Shown: in pieces, positions 1 through 9,460 of the stretch
Numbering within the stretch: the stretch's first letter is position 1
Layout of the letters: each line of letters begins with the position of its first letter
NCBI GenBank assembly: GCA_019456345.1
Contig: VRUB01000009.1
Coordinates: 1-35,522, forward strand
Direction: 5' to 3'
DNA length: 35,522 bases
Origin: Nitrospira sp.
Lineage (GTDB): Bacteria > Pseudomonadota > Gammaproteobacteria > Acidiferrobacterales > SPGG2
Made by a program: the position numbers and the translations under genes
Notes under the pieces: model-generated
Told to the model about the DNA's origin: nothing
What the model saw: only the letters and a program-made list of their open reading frames with translations
Database searches by the model: none

Positions 1-204
1 TACAATTTCAGCCCATTCCGGCCCGCTTCTCGTCTTCACTCGGGGCTCGGCTTGACCAAGGGGGCCAAAAAACCATCAAAACCCCGCCACTTCGTGCTTG
101 CCCTTTGCCCTTTCTCCTCGCCACTAGCTACCGCTTTATTGCCAATCACGACGCACGAATCACGGTTCACGGATCATGCCTTGGCGTTAGGAGTTTTTCC
201 TAGG

Positions 205-278
205 AATTTCTTTGCGTCTTTGCGCCTCTGCGTTGGACTTTTTGGGGTTTTCTCTGCGATCGCTGCGCTCTCTGGTGT
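205..278. repeat. Dispersed CGCAGAG-type intergenic repeat, copy 1
   Basis: 'tctttgcgcctctgcgttggactttttggggttttctctgcgatcgctgcgctctctggtg' near-identical over its core to 34050-34114; rc related to 8741-8925. Confidence 0.75.
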
Positions 279-298
279 GAGTTCGGGCGATTTCCCGG

Positions 299-1546
299 TT
301 AGCCGCTTGCTGGCTTTTTCTTTGCCCTCTCGATCAGCCGACCTATCGTCAGTCCTTGCACAAGAATAGAGAACACCACGACGATGTAGGTCATGGCGAC
401 GATCACGCCGCGCGCAGGCGATTGCGGCAGTGACAGCGCCAGCGCCACCGAAATCCCGCCACGCAACCCGCCCCAGGTCAGTATCTTCACCACGTGCGGG
501 CTGAATGTCCTGACCCGGCGCAGCAGGCTAATCGGGAAGCCCACACTGATGAATCGTGCCAGCAGCACCATCGGTATGGCAACCAACCCCGCCAGCAGGT
601 ACTGCTGCGTGAAGGTGAGCACCAGCACCTCCAGCCCGATTAAGACAAACAGCACCGCGTTCAGAATCTCATCTACCAGTTCCCAGAACGTGTCCAGATG
701 CTCACGCGTGGTGTCGGACATCGCCAGCATACGGCCATGATTGCCGATCAACAGGCCGGCCACCACCATCGCGATTGGACCGGATACGTGAAGTGTATCG
801 GCGAGGGCATAGCCGCCCATCACCAGTGCCAGCGTTATGAGTATCTCTACCTGGTAGTTGTTCACCTGCTTGAGCATGCGGTAGGTCAGCCAGCCAATGG
901 CGAAGCCGAACAGGGCACCGCCAACCGCCTCGATCAAGAACAGCAGCATCACCTGGCCGGCGCCGACGTCGGCGCCGCCTGCAGCAATCCTAAGCAGCAC
1001 AATAAACACCACGACCGCTACGCCGTCGTTGAACAATGACTCACCGGTTATCTTTGTCTCTAGGCTCTTGGGCGCCTTCGCTGTCTTGAGGATACCGAGC
1101 ACGGCGATGGGGTCGGTGGGCGAGATCAGGGCACCAAACAGCAGGCAGTAAATCCAAGGCAGATGCAGACCCAGCAGTTCCGCCATGAGCCAGGTCAATG
1201 TGGCCACGATCAGCGCCGACGTAATCACGCCAGTTGTTGCGAGCACGCTGATTACCCATTTTTGCTTTGCCAGGTCATCGAGATTGATGTGCAGTGCGCC
1301 GGCAAATAGCAGGAAGCTCAACATTCCGTGCATGAGCGTCTCGTTGAAATCGATGGTGCCCAACAGCTCCTCCGCGCGTCGCTCAAGATCGAACCCGACG
1401 CTACTCAGGCCGATCAAGGCGAGCGACATAACGAGCGAGATCAGCATCAGCCCGACCGTGGTGGGGAGCTTGAGGTAGCGATAATTGACGTAACTGAACA
1501 GCGCCGCCAGCACGATCAACAGCGAGGCAATGTTGAATAAGCTCAT
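299..1546 (-). CDS. Na+/H+ (cation:proton) antiporter, NhaP/CPA1-like
   Basis: Multi-TM ORF containing 'FGALISPTDPIAVLGILKTAKAPKSLETKITGESLFNDGVAVVVFIVLL', typical of CPA1 antiporters; internal Met start (MSLFNIASLL) preferred over the ORF-track start at 1633. Confidence 0.93.
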   Translation of the reverse strand: MSLFNIASLLIVLAALFSYVNYRYLKLPTTVGLMLISLVMSLALIGLSSVGFDLERRAEELLGTIDFNETLMHGMLSFLLFAGALHINLDDLAKQKWVISVLATTGVITSALIVATLTWLMAELLGLHLPWIYCLLFGALISPTDPIAVLGILKTAKAPKSLETKITGESLFNDGVAVVVFIVLLRIAAGGADVGAGQVMLLFLIEAVGGALFGFAIGWLTYRMLKQVNNYQVEILITLALVMGGYALADTLHVSGPIAMVVAGLLIGNHGRMLAMSDTTREHLDTFWELVDEILNAVLFVLIGLEVLVLTFTQQYLLAGLVAIPMVLLARFISVGFPISLLRRVRTFSPHVVKILTWGGLRGGISVALALSLPQSPARGVIVAMTYIVVVFSILVQGLTIGRLIERAKKKPASG

Positions 1547-1754
1547 TTCAGTGCCCGGGTATGTGATGTATGGCTCGATGAGCCTAACCGAGCGGTCCGA
1601 TTGGGTGCGTGCACCATCGCCAGCTTGACGCAAGAACGCGGATCCAGCCGCGCACCGTTGCCTTTGATGGTGGCCATGCGTTGGGAAGGCGGGGTGTGCG
1701 CGCGCTTGCGCGCAGCTTCGGGCCGCGCCTGTGGGCCGTGTGCGCCGCCCACAA

Positions 1755-3044
1755 TCACTGCTGTAACGGCCGCCGTGCCAGCCGCGGCAGATCGCCGTCG
1801 AGCCCGCAGGCGTGGCGCATGATGAGGTTCTTTACGGGCGCGGCCGCGTTGGTCAGCCCGAGCCCGAGGTTGCGCAGAGCGCTTAAGGCCGGCCAGGTGC
1901 TGCCGAACAAGTACCTGAATGCCCCGGTCACGGCAAGCATGGCGAGATTATCGGCCTTGCGCCAGCGTTCGTAGCGCCGCAGGACGTCGATGGTACCGAT
2001 ATCCCGCTTGCGCACGCTGGCGTCCAATATAACCTCGGCCAGCGTGGCCGCGTCCATGAAGCCGAGATTGACGCCTTGTCCGGCAAGCGGGTGGACGATG
2101 TGCGCGGCATCCCCGACAAGCGCTACGCGCGCCGCCGTGTAGCGTTGCGCGTGCGACAGCGCCAGCGGGAACGCCGCGCGCGCTCCGACGGAAGCAATCT
2201 CCCCGAGGCAATCACCGGACGCCGCCTGCAACTGGGCCAGAAACGCGGCATCGTCCAACCCCAGCAATTCATCGGCGCGCGGTCTATCGGCCGACCACAC
2301 GATGGAGGACATGTGAGAATCACCGAGTGGTAGAAAGGCCAGCGGGCCCGTCGGCAGAAACCGCTGCCAGGCGATATGCTCATGCGCACGCTCGGTGGCG
2401 ACGGTGGCGACAATACCCTTTTGGCGCAGATCGAGAGAGACGCTTTCGACACCGAGCGTGCGCCGCACCAGCGAATGCGTGCCATCGGCCCCGATCAACA
2501 CACACGCCTTGATGTGTTGGCCGTCCTTCAATGCCACGCTCACCTCACCGGGAGCGGCCCGCGATCGCGCTGTGCCTGGCTCGCCGGTGCTCATGTGCGC
2601 GCACTCCACCACGATCTCAGCGATGTCGGCCGGACACCGGTAGTCCACGTTGGCACACTGCTGCAGGCGCTCTCGCAATGCCGCCACGATCACGCTGTTT
2701 TCTATGATGTAGCCGAGCCGCGGCTCGCCGATATCGGCGCTATCAAAATGGATCGTCCCCGCCCCACTGGCATCCCACACGCGCATCTCGCGCAGCTCCG
2801 AGATACGCCGACGCTCGATGCCGGGCCATGCACCCACCGCTCGGAAAACGGTGCTCGAGGCCAGCGTAATTGCGCTCACGCGCAGATCGTAGTCTTCCAC
2901 GGGCGGCGCGGCCGGCGGCACACGCTCGAGCACCGCGATTTTCAGGTGCGAGTCGCCGAGCGCGCAGGCCAGCAGCGATCCGACCATACCGCCGCCGACA
3001 ATCACTACGTCATAATTTTTCTGCATATTTGAACGCTTCTTCAC
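1755..3044 (-). CDS. UbiH/UbiF/VisC-family FAD-dependent hydroxylase (UbiI/VisC-like)
   Basis: N-terminal 'YDVVIVGGGMVGSLLACALG', 'LIGADGTHSLVRRTLG' and 'VALVGDAAHIVHPLAGQGVNLGFMDAATLAEV'. Start could be the second Met (MQKNYDVV). Confidence 0.9.
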   Translation of the reverse strand: MKKRSNMQKNYDVVIVGGGMVGSLLACALGDSHLKIAVLERVPPAAPPVEDYDLRVSAITLASSTVFRAVGAWPGIERRRISELREMRVWDASGAGTIHFDSADIGEPRLGYIIENSVIVAALRERLQQCANVDYRCPADIAEIVVECAHMSTGEPGTARSRAAPGEVSVALKDGQHIKACVLIGADGTHSLVRRTLGVESVSLDLRQKGIVATVATERAHEHIAWQRFLPTGPLAFLPLGDSHMSSIVWSADRPRADELLGLDDAAFLAQLQAASGDCLGEIASVGARAAFPLALSHAQRYTAARVALVGDAAHIVHPLAGQGVNLGFMDAATLAEVILDASVRKRDIGTIDVLRRYERWRKADNLAMLAVTGAFRYLFGSTWPALSALRNLGLGLTNAAAPVKNLIMRHACGLDGDLPRLARRPLQQ

Positions 3045-3141
3045 GTTGCGCTACCCGGCATAGCCTTAGGAATACTGTGAATCGTGAGCCGTGAACCGTA
3101 ATTAGCAAACCGAGAACACGACTCACCACTCACGAATCACG

Positions 3142-4365
3142 CTATAGTGGCAGGCCGCGGGCGAGGCGCGGAAGACGACGACTCATACCGCTGGTGCGGC
3201 GGATCAAGGCGCGCTTGACCGGCGGTAGCAGATCCGTGACCACGAGCCCCAGATTACGCACGAGCGCAAGCGGAGCGAAGGAGCTAGAAAAAATTCTAAT
3301 CAAGCCATCTGTAAACGTAGTCACCGCCTGGGTGTCGCGGCGCCGCTGGCGCATGTAGCGCGCCAGCAGCTGCATGTCGCCGATGTCTTCGCCGGCTCGG
3401 GTAGCGTCCACCAGGACCTGAGAGAGCACGGCCACGTCGCGCAGACCGAGATTGAAACCCTGCCCCGCCACCGGGTGCACCGTGTGCGCGGCGTTGCCGA
3501 TTAGCACCATTCTTGCTCGCACATGCTGTTCAACCTGGGTCAGAGACAGCGGGTAGCCCTGGCGCCGACCGACCTTGATAAACCGGCCAAGACGATCCCC
3601 GAAACGTTCCTGCAGGTGTTGCAGGAACTGCTGATCGTCCCACCCAAGGATCGTATCGACCTGCGAACGGTGCGCACTCCAGACGACAGCGCAGCGATTC
3701 TCCCGCATCGGCAACAACGCGAGCGGTCCGCTGGCCGTGAAGCGCTCGTATGCGACGTGATTGTGCGCCAACTCGGGCGTAACGGTCGTGACCACGGCCG
3801 TTTGATCATAGTCCACCACGCGCGCGCCGATCCCGGCGGCCTCGCGCACGCGCGAGCGCCCGCCGTCGGCACCGACAATCAGCCGTGCCGATACCGTGCG
3901 GGACTTGCCGTCGCGTTCAATGAGCACCGTAGCCGGTTCGCGGTCGAGCACTATGGCGTTCACCGTGGCGGGACACAACAGGCTCACGGAATCGAGCTGG
4001 TGTACCGCCTCTTGCAGCACGGCCCCGAGGACGGGCATCTCCACCACGTAGCCCAGAGCCGCTATACCCGCGTCGGCGGCATCGAGCCGGGTGATGCCGA
4101 AGCGGCCGCGGTCGGAAATGTGGATACGCTTAATGGCGCATGCCCCACGCGCCTCGACCGCACCCCACAGCCCCATGCTGGCGAATATGCGTCTGGACCC
4201 ATAAGCCAGCGCCAGCGTGCGATCGTCGTAGCTCGGCCCGGCAGCAGGCGGAAAGGCCTTGGGCTCGACCACTGCAATGCGCAGGCCGCTGCCCCCGAGC
4301 GCACACGCGAGACTCAGGCCAACGAGCCCGCCCCCGACAATGACAATATCGTAATCGTATTTCAT
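3142..4365 (-). CDS. ubiH: 2-octaprenyl-6-methoxyphenyl hydroxylase-like (UbiH)
   Basis: 'YDIVIVGGGLVGLSLACALGGSGL', 'LIVGADGGRSRVREAAGI', 'MVLIGNAAHTVHPVAGQGFNLGLRDVAVL'; next to the paralogue and pepP as in gammaproteobacterial ubi loci. Confidence 0.88.
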   Translation of the reverse strand: MKYDYDIVIVGGGLVGLSLACALGGSGLRIAVVEPKAFPPAAGPSYDDRTLALAYGSRRIFASMGLWGAVEARGACAIKRIHISDRGRFGITRLDAADAGIAALGYVVEMPVLGAVLQEAVHQLDSVSLLCPATVNAIVLDREPATVLIERDGKSRTVSARLIVGADGGRSRVREAAGIGARVVDYDQTAVVTTVTPELAHNHVAYERFTASGPLALLPMRENRCAVVWSAHRSQVDTILGWDDQQFLQHLQERFGDRLGRFIKVGRRQGYPLSLTQVEQHVRARMVLIGNAAHTVHPVAGQGFNLGLRDVAVLSQVLVDATRAGEDIGDMQLLARYMRQRRRDTQAVTTFTDGLIRIFSSSFAPLALVRNLGLVVTDLLPPVKRALIRRTSGMSRRLPRLARGLPL

Positions 4366-4451
4366 CGAGTGTCGAGTTGCGAGTAGCTAGGCAAAAAAGC
4401 TAGTGGCTCGCGCGCAACTACCGTAATTAGCCACCAGCCACTCGCCACTAG

Positions 4452-5762
4452 CTACTGATTCATAAGCGCCTCAATCTCGTCGATCTGCTTCGGTGCGTCG
4501 CGGCTGAGCACCTCATTGCCGTCACGCGTTATCAGCACATCGTCTTCGATGCGCACACCGATATTCCACCAGCGCGGATCCACGCCCTCGGTGTCTGCCG
4601 CAATGTAAATGCCCGGTTCGACGGTCATGACGATCCCCGCTTCGAGCAGACGCCAGACATCGTCTACCTTGTAGTCACCGACGTCGTGCACGTCCATACC
4701 CAGCCAGTGGCCGGTACGGTGCATGAAGAAACGTTTGTACTGTCCTTCCCTGACGAGCTCGTCCACGTCGCCCTTGAGCAGGCCGAGCTCCACCAGCCCT
4801 TCCGTCAGCACGCGCACCGCACTCTCATGCGGCTGGTTCCACTGCTTGCTGGGCTTGGCCTGCTCGATTGCCGCAAGCTGCGCCGCCAGCACCACCTCGT
4901 ACACTGCCCTTTGCTCGCCGCTGAACTTCCCATTCACGGGGAATGTGCGGGTGATGTCGGCGGCGTAGCAGCCGATCTCGGCGCCGGCATCGATAAGCAC
5001 GACGTCGCCGTCTTTGAGCTCGGCATCGTTTTGCGTGTAATGCAGGATACAGCTGTTCGGCCCTCCCCCTATAATCGGCGGGTAGGCCGGGGCAAGGCTG
5101 CCTGCCCGTGTGAACTCATACAGCAGCTCGGCCTCGAGCTCGTACTCCATCACACCGGGACGGCATGCTTGCATCGCCCGCTTGTGTGCCCGCGTGGATA
5201 CCTTGGCCGCCCGTTTCATCAAACGAATCTCCTCCGGGCGTTTGTACAGGCGCATCTCGTGCAGGATATGGTTGAGGTCAACGAACTCGCCGGGTGCCTT
5301 GACGCCGGCGCGCGCCTTCGCGCGTATCTCGTTGACCCAACCCATGAGCCGGTTATCAAACTCCTGGTCGCGCCCCATGCTGTAGAAGACCTTGTCGCAG
5401 TTCTCGAGCAGGCCTGGCAGAATCTCGTCTATGTCGTCAATCGGGAAAGCGTCATCGGCACCGTAAATCTCGCGCGCCCCCTCGAGGCCTGCGCGCCGCC
5501 CGTCCCAGATTTCCTTCTCGGGATCTTTCTCGCGGCAAAACAGGAGGTACTCGCCGTGCGCACGGCCGGGTACCAGCACGGCGACCACATCGGGCTCAGG
5601 GAACTGCGTGAGGTAATAGAAATCGCTGTCAGGACGGAAAGGAAAATTCACGTCCCGACTGCGGCTGCGGGTCGGCGCCGTCGGCAAGATTGCCACCCCG
5701 CCGCCCATCTCCTGCATCACCTCACGCCGTCGTTTTTCGACAGCCTTTATGTCCATACGCAT
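4452..5762 (-). CDS. pepP: Xaa-Pro aminopeptidase (aminopeptidase P)
   Basis: 'DGDVVLIDAGAEIGCYAADITRTFPVNGKFSGEQRAVYEVVL', 'HRTGHWLGMDVHDVGDY', 'GIVMTVEPGIYI'; M24 metal-ligand motifs present. Confidence 0.95.
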   Translation of the reverse strand: MRMDIKAVEKRRREVMQEMGGGVAILPTAPTRSRSRDVNFPFRPDSDFYYLTQFPEPDVVAVLVPGRAHGEYLLFCREKDPEKEIWDGRRAGLEGAREIYGADDAFPIDDIDEILPGLLENCDKVFYSMGRDQEFDNRLMGWVNEIRAKARAGVKAPGEFVDLNHILHEMRLYKRPEEIRLMKRAAKVSTRAHKRAMQACRPGVMEYELEAELLYEFTRAGSLAPAYPPIIGGGPNSCILHYTQNDAELKDGDVVLIDAGAEIGCYAADITRTFPVNGKFSGEQRAVYEVVLAAQLAAIEQAKPSKQWNQPHESAVRVLTEGLVELGLLKGDVDELVREGQYKRFFMHRTGHWLGMDVHDVGDYKVDDVWRLLEAGIVMTVEPGIYIAADTEGVDPRWWNIGVRIEDDVLITRDGNEVLSRDAPKQIDEIEALMNQ

Positions 5763-6138
5763 GTATTATGCCGAAGTGCCGCTACCGTCGCGACCGCGAC
5801 GCGCTATCTTGACCGCCTTGGGACCGCGGCGTGTTGGCATAGCCGGCACCCACGTGGCAGCGTGGAGGTATGTGGGCGTCGTCGGTGATGCCCGATCGCT
5901 ATGTGTGTGGGTCTGGCCAGTTGATGTTGGCGGACAACCGCTGCCGTTATCGTCCGTATACGGGATCTGCGCGATGGCGGCGTCCGCGTTTCGGCGATAA
6001 TACCCCGGCGAAGGTAGCCGACGGGCGGCGTTTAAATCGGACGCACGGAACAAGAGATTATAACACCTAAAAAATGTAGAGAAACCGTTGACCCGGGTGT
6101 AACTGAGTCCTATATTCTATTGAAAATAAAGATCATTA

Positions 6139-6357
6139 TTGGTGTCGCGCGTGGAACCTGACCAGATCAAGATGCTGGAGAGCCGGATCGATCAGCTCAT
6201 CGATTTTTGCCAGCAACTGAAGCACGAAAACAGCTCGCTAAGATCCGACAACCAGGATCTGGCGGACGAGCGTGCGCGATTGGTAGAGAAGACCAAGCTC
6301 GCGCGTGCGCGCATTGAAACTATGATCGGGCGGCTCAAGGCTCTGGAGCGAAGTTAA
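6139..6357 (+). CDS. Small coiled-coil protein, TIGR02449 family-like (ZapB-like)
   Basis: Heptad-rich 72 aa ORF immediately upstream of zapA; start is TTG 6139, or GTG 6142/6151. Confidence 0.8.
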   Translation: MVSRVEPDQIKMLESRIDQLIDFCQQLKHENSSLRSDNQDLADERARLVEKTKLARARIETMIGRLKALERS

Positions 6358-6358
6358 G

Positions 6359-6658
6359 GTGAAAAACGTTCAAGACGGTGTCACCGTGACCATCATGGGC
6401 AAGGAGTTTATGGTCGCCTGCCCAGAAGGCGAGCGCGATGCTTTGACAGCAGCAGCGAGCTTTCTCGACCGCAAGATGCGGGAGATCCAGGACAGCGGCA
6501 AGGTGATCGGTACCGAGCGCTGCGCGATCATGGCGGCGCTGAATATCGCCAATGACCTGCTGGATCTGCGCAAGCAGGGCAACATAACGCCAGATGTCAA
6601 CCAGAAGCTGCGGTTCCTACAAACCAAGATAGACGCCGCCCTGCGCCGCGAGGCCTGA
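6359..6658 (+). CDS. zapA: Cell division protein ZapA
   Basis: GTG start; 'VTVTIMGKEFMVACPEGERDALTAAASFLDRKMREI...CAIMAALNIANDLLDLRKQ' matches the ZapA family. Confidence 0.9.
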   Translation: MKNVQDGVTVTIMGKEFMVACPEGERDALTAAASFLDRKMREIQDSGKVIGTERCAIMAALNIANDLLDLRKQGNITPDVNQKLRFLQTKIDAALRREA

Positions 6659-6711
6659 GGGCAACGGCAGATCTTTTCGTTTTGGGTAATAAGGCGCTAT
6701 CATGGAAGTGC

Positions 6712-6898
6712 GCCCCCTGCGGTGCCCGTGTCGTTCTATGATGTCCTTAGAACCTAATGCTCTGATATGGGGAGCCGAATCGCGATTGCTGGTGTGCATG
6801 TCCGCCTCGTAGCGGAAAGCCTGAGGCATCGCTGAGGCACCCCACTTGAACCAAACGGTTCAAGGCGAACGGACGGGACGGCACTTGCGGAGGGCGTC
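6712..6898 (+). ncRNA. ssrS: 6S RNA
   Basis: 'CACTTGAACCAAACGGTTCAAGGCGAACGGACGGGACGGCACTTGCGGAGGGCGTC' closely resembles the 3' half of E. coli 6S RNA (CACCUUGAACCAAGGGUUCAAGGGUUACAGCCUGCGGCGGCAUCUCGGAG). Located between zapA and fau, the classical location. Ends approximate. Confidence 0.88.
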
Positions 6899-6922
6899 TT
6901 TTTTGTCCCCAGACGCCTTAGA

Positions 6923-7541
6923 ATGTCGACCACAAAAAAGGGCAAAAGCGGAACTGCGCCGCAACCTGCGCGCCCGCCGGGCGGTGCTTGCGCCTACCGA
7001 GCAGACTCGGGCCGCCGAAAGGCTGGCGGCACATGTCACGAGTACCCCGCTATTTCGGGTTAGCACCAGGATCGCGTGTTATCTGGCTCACGATGGCGAG
7101 ATCGATCCCTACATCGTTGTCGACCAGATCTAGGACATGCGCAAGATGTGCTACCTGCCGGTGCTGTCACGTGTGCGCGGCGACGCATTGTGGTTTGCGC
7201 CGGCGGCGCCCGGTACCGTGTTAGTAGCCAACCACTTCGGTATACTCGAGCCTGCGGTCGGCAGGCGCGATCTTGTGCGCGCACAAAAGCTTGATCTTAT
7301 TCTGCTGCCGCTCGTGGGGTTTGACCCTCGTGGTAATCGGCTTGGTATGGGCGCTGGATTTTACGACCGCACGCTTGCGATCTTGCGCCATCGCAAACAC
7401 TGGCGAAAACCACATCTGATCGGGCTTGCGCATGAGTTGCAACGTGTCGATCAGCTCGCTTCCGACCTGTGGGACATACCGCTACAGGCGATTGTGACCT
7501 ATGAGCAAGTCTATGCGATGCCAAAAGAAACTAATGCATGA
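6923..7541 (+). pseudogene. fau: 5-formyltetrahydrofolate cyclo-ligase (fau/ygfA), interrupted by an in-frame TAG and an out-of-frame ATG
   Basis: ORFs 6846-7133 and 7137-7541 are in the same frame, separated only by TAG 7131-7133. Together they give '...AELRRNLRARRAVL...ACYLAHDGEIDPYIVVDQI*DMRKMCYLPVLSRV...LILLPLVGFDPRGNRLGMGAGFYDRTL...WDIPLQAIVTYEQVY'. The ATG at 6923 is out of frame across an A6 run; an alternative in-frame start is TTG 6903. Confidence 0.87.
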
Positions 7542-8002
7542 ACTACTGGCTGTTGAAATCCGAGCCCACTGCCTTCAGTATCGACGACCTTGTCGCGCGG
7601 CCACAGCAGACCGATCATTGGGACGGCGTGCGCAACTACCAGGCGCGGAACTTCATGCGCGATCAGATGAGACGGGGCGACCGGGCGTTTTTCTATCACT
7701 CCAGCTGCAAGGAGCCCGGTGTTGTCGCCATCGTGGAGATCTCGCGCGAGGCCTATCCCGATACGACCGGGTTCGATCCGAAAAGCCCGCACTTTGACCC
7801 CAAGAGCGATGCGGCAAACCCGAAGTGGTTCATGGTCGACGTGCGCCTCGTGCGCCGGTTGCGGCGGCTGATCAGGCTTGAAGAGATCAAGCGCAACCCG
7901 GCACTGGGGAACATGGCGCTGGTGCAGCGGGGCAGTCGGCTTTCGGTTATGCCGGTGACGGCCGCGCAATGGAAGGCTATTCTAAGAATGGAAGCGCACT
8001 AG
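7538..8002 (+). CDS. EVE domain-containing protein
   Basis: 'MNYWLLKSEPTAFSIDDL...TDHWDGVRNYQARNFMRDQMRRGDRAFFYHSSCKEPGVVAIVEIS' is the EVE/THYN1-like signature. Confidence 0.92.
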   Translation: MNYWLLKSEPTAFSIDDLVARPQQTDHWDGVRNYQARNFMRDQMRRGDRAFFYHSSCKEPGVVAIVEISREAYPDTTGFDPKSPHFDPKSDAANPKWFMVDVRLVRRLRRLIRLEEIKRNPALGNMALVQRGSRLSVMPVTAAQWKAILRMEAH

Positions 8003-8121
8003 CCCTATAGGTGTCGATGTTCTGCGGGTATTAGCGCCGGGCGACTGGTGCAACAAGGCAGACCCTCGGAACCGCGCGCCAACATCGGTGCACCACCAGC
8101 ATTAGCAATGAAAGGAGTCTT

Positions 8122-8721
8122 ATGTATAAACTTGGCAAAATCGTTTCATTCGTGGCTGTAGTAACCACCATAGCGTTAGCCCCGCAAATCACGCATGCAG
8201 GTAAGCAGATGAAGGCCGGAAAAAATCCCGTCGTGCGTATCACCACCAATATGGGCACCATCGATGTCGAGCTATTTGCGCATAAGGCACCGGTGACGGT
8301 AGAGAACTTCCTCAAGTACGTGGCCGATGGATTCTACAACGGCACCATCTTCCATCGTGTGATCTCCGGTTTCATGATTCAGGGCGGGGGTATGCAGCCG
8401 GGAATGGTGCGCAAGCCTACACACGATCCCATCACGAACGAGGCCGATAACGGACTGAGCAATGCCACCGGCACCATCGCCATGGCGCGCACGAGCGATC
8501 CGCACTCCGCCACTTCGCAGTTTTTCATCAATACCGTGGACAACACCTCCCTCGATCACAAGAGCAGATCGGAGCGTGGCTGGGGTTACACCGTCTTCGG
8601 GAAAGTCATCAATGGAATGGATGTGGTCCGGACGATCGAGCAAACCCCGACCGAGCGCGGGGACGTGCCAAAGAAGGACATGCTGATCGAAAAGGTCGAG
8701 GTGGTAAAACCGAAATCCTAA
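8122..8721 (+). CDS. Peptidyl-prolyl cis-trans isomerase (cyclophilin) with signal peptide
   Basis: '[54 protein letters not shown]...[15 protein letters not shown]'; N-terminal signal-peptide-like segment. Confidence 0.94.
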   Translation: MYKLGKIVSFVAVVTTIALAPQITHAGKQMKAGKNPVVRITTNMGTIDVELFAHKAPVTVENFLKYVADGFYNGTIFHRVISGFMIQGGGMQPGMVRKPTHDPITNEADNGLSNATGTIAMARTSDPHSATSQFFINTVDNTSLDHKSRSERGWGYTVFGKVINGMDVVRTIEQTPTERGDVPKKDMLIEKVEVVKPKS

Positions 8722-8740
8722 CTCCCCTGTTGAATGAGCT

Positions 8741-8925
8741 CACCGCAGAGCTCGCAAAGAATGCAGAGACTCCCACAACGAAACTTCCAACGCTAAGACG
8801 GGAAGAATTTTTTATAGTTATTCCTCAATCGACTCTGCGCTTCCGCGTACTCTGCATCTTCGATAAAGCTCTGGAAAAAACGCTGAGAACGCAAGGGCGC
8901 AAAGATCGCAGAGAAAACCAACACC
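8741..8925. repeat. Dispersed CGCAGAG-type intergenic repeat, copy 2
   Basis: 'caccgcagagctcgcaaagaatgcagag...gcgcaaagatcgcagagaaaacc'; opposite strand orientation to copies 1 and 3. Confidence 0.65.
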
Positions 8926-9030
8926 TTGACGATCGCTTGTTCCCGACGCGATCTAGCCCCTTTGTCCCCGCGGTCGTCCTTCATCGATCGGTTCGCACAC
9001 TTCGCACAGCCCGTGGGGCGTGGCACGGGG

Positions 9031-9140
9031 TATTTGTGTTGTTTTTGTGCCCCTTTACTCAGGCCGAGCACTAACGCTCAGCACAAACGTCGTGTGAAGG
9101 GTGTATTTGTTTTTGAGCCCCCTTACTCAAGCCGAGCGAG
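9031..9140 (-). repeat. Direct repeat pair 'gtatttg..ttttg.gcccc.ttactca.gccgagc' (two units), related to 44-85 on the + strand
   Basis: Units around 9031-9072 and 9101-9139 are near-identical. The rc 'gctcggcttgagtaagggggctcaaaaac' resembles 'gctcggcttgaccaagggggccaaaaaac' near the window start. Confidence 0.6.
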
Positions 9141-9253
9141 GCGTGCGGGCGCGGCGCAAGCACGAAGTCGTGGGGGAAGGAACTCCCGCGTTTGCCCAGG
9201 CACAGGGGCGAGCCGGATAATAGGTGGGGATCCAGTGAATCCCCGCCCCGGCG

Positions 9254-9363
9254 AGCGGGCTTACCACGGACGGCAAGCACAGGACTTGCAAGCGAGAGCA
9301 CGGAGAGCGGAGCGCCGCAAGCCCGGTAGTAAACAATCGCCGGTAGGCGACACAATTTGAGAA
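9254..9363 (-). repeat. Dispersed element B, copy 1 (about 110 bp)
   Basis: Reverse complement 'aattgtgtcgcctaccggcgattgtttactaccgggcttgcggcgctccgctctccgtgctctcgcttgcaagtcctgtgcttgccgtccgtggtaagcccg' aligns to 16615-16730. Confidence 0.8.
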
Positions 9364-9460
9364 TCGTGCACCGCGCGCTCCGCGGTGGCATTCGGGCTAA
9401 ATACACGGATTTGCATCAGCCTGTCCGCTGTCAACGCTGCCTTTGGCACGGCGCTGCGGC

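Noticed and set aside
52-369. ORF MTKGAKKPSKPRHFVLALCPF... (105 aa)
   Set aside because: Overlaps dispersed repeats and the 3' end of the antiporter on the other strand; no protein-family signal.
3523-4386. Long plus-strand ORF (287 aa) antisense to ubiH
   Set aside because: High-GC antisense shadow ORF; the minus-strand UbiH has clear family motifs.
4686-5888. 400-aa plus-strand ORF antisense to pepP
   Set aside because: Shadow ORF over a well-supported PepP.
5763-6138. Possible missing ygfB (UPF0149) between pepP and zapA
   Set aside because: The E. coli gene order has ygfB here, but many lineages lack it; absence alone is not evidence of an event and no remnant was seen.
8730-9074. ORF MNELTAELAKNAETPTTKLPT...
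   Set aside because: Translation of the CGCAGAG-type repeat; such pseudo-peptides are commonly produced by these repeats.
9071-9406. 111-aa minus-strand ORF resembling a stretch of ORF 16616-16861
   Set aside because: Similarity is explained by the dispersed DNA element B; composition and lack of family signal argue against a real protein, although coding is not excluded.
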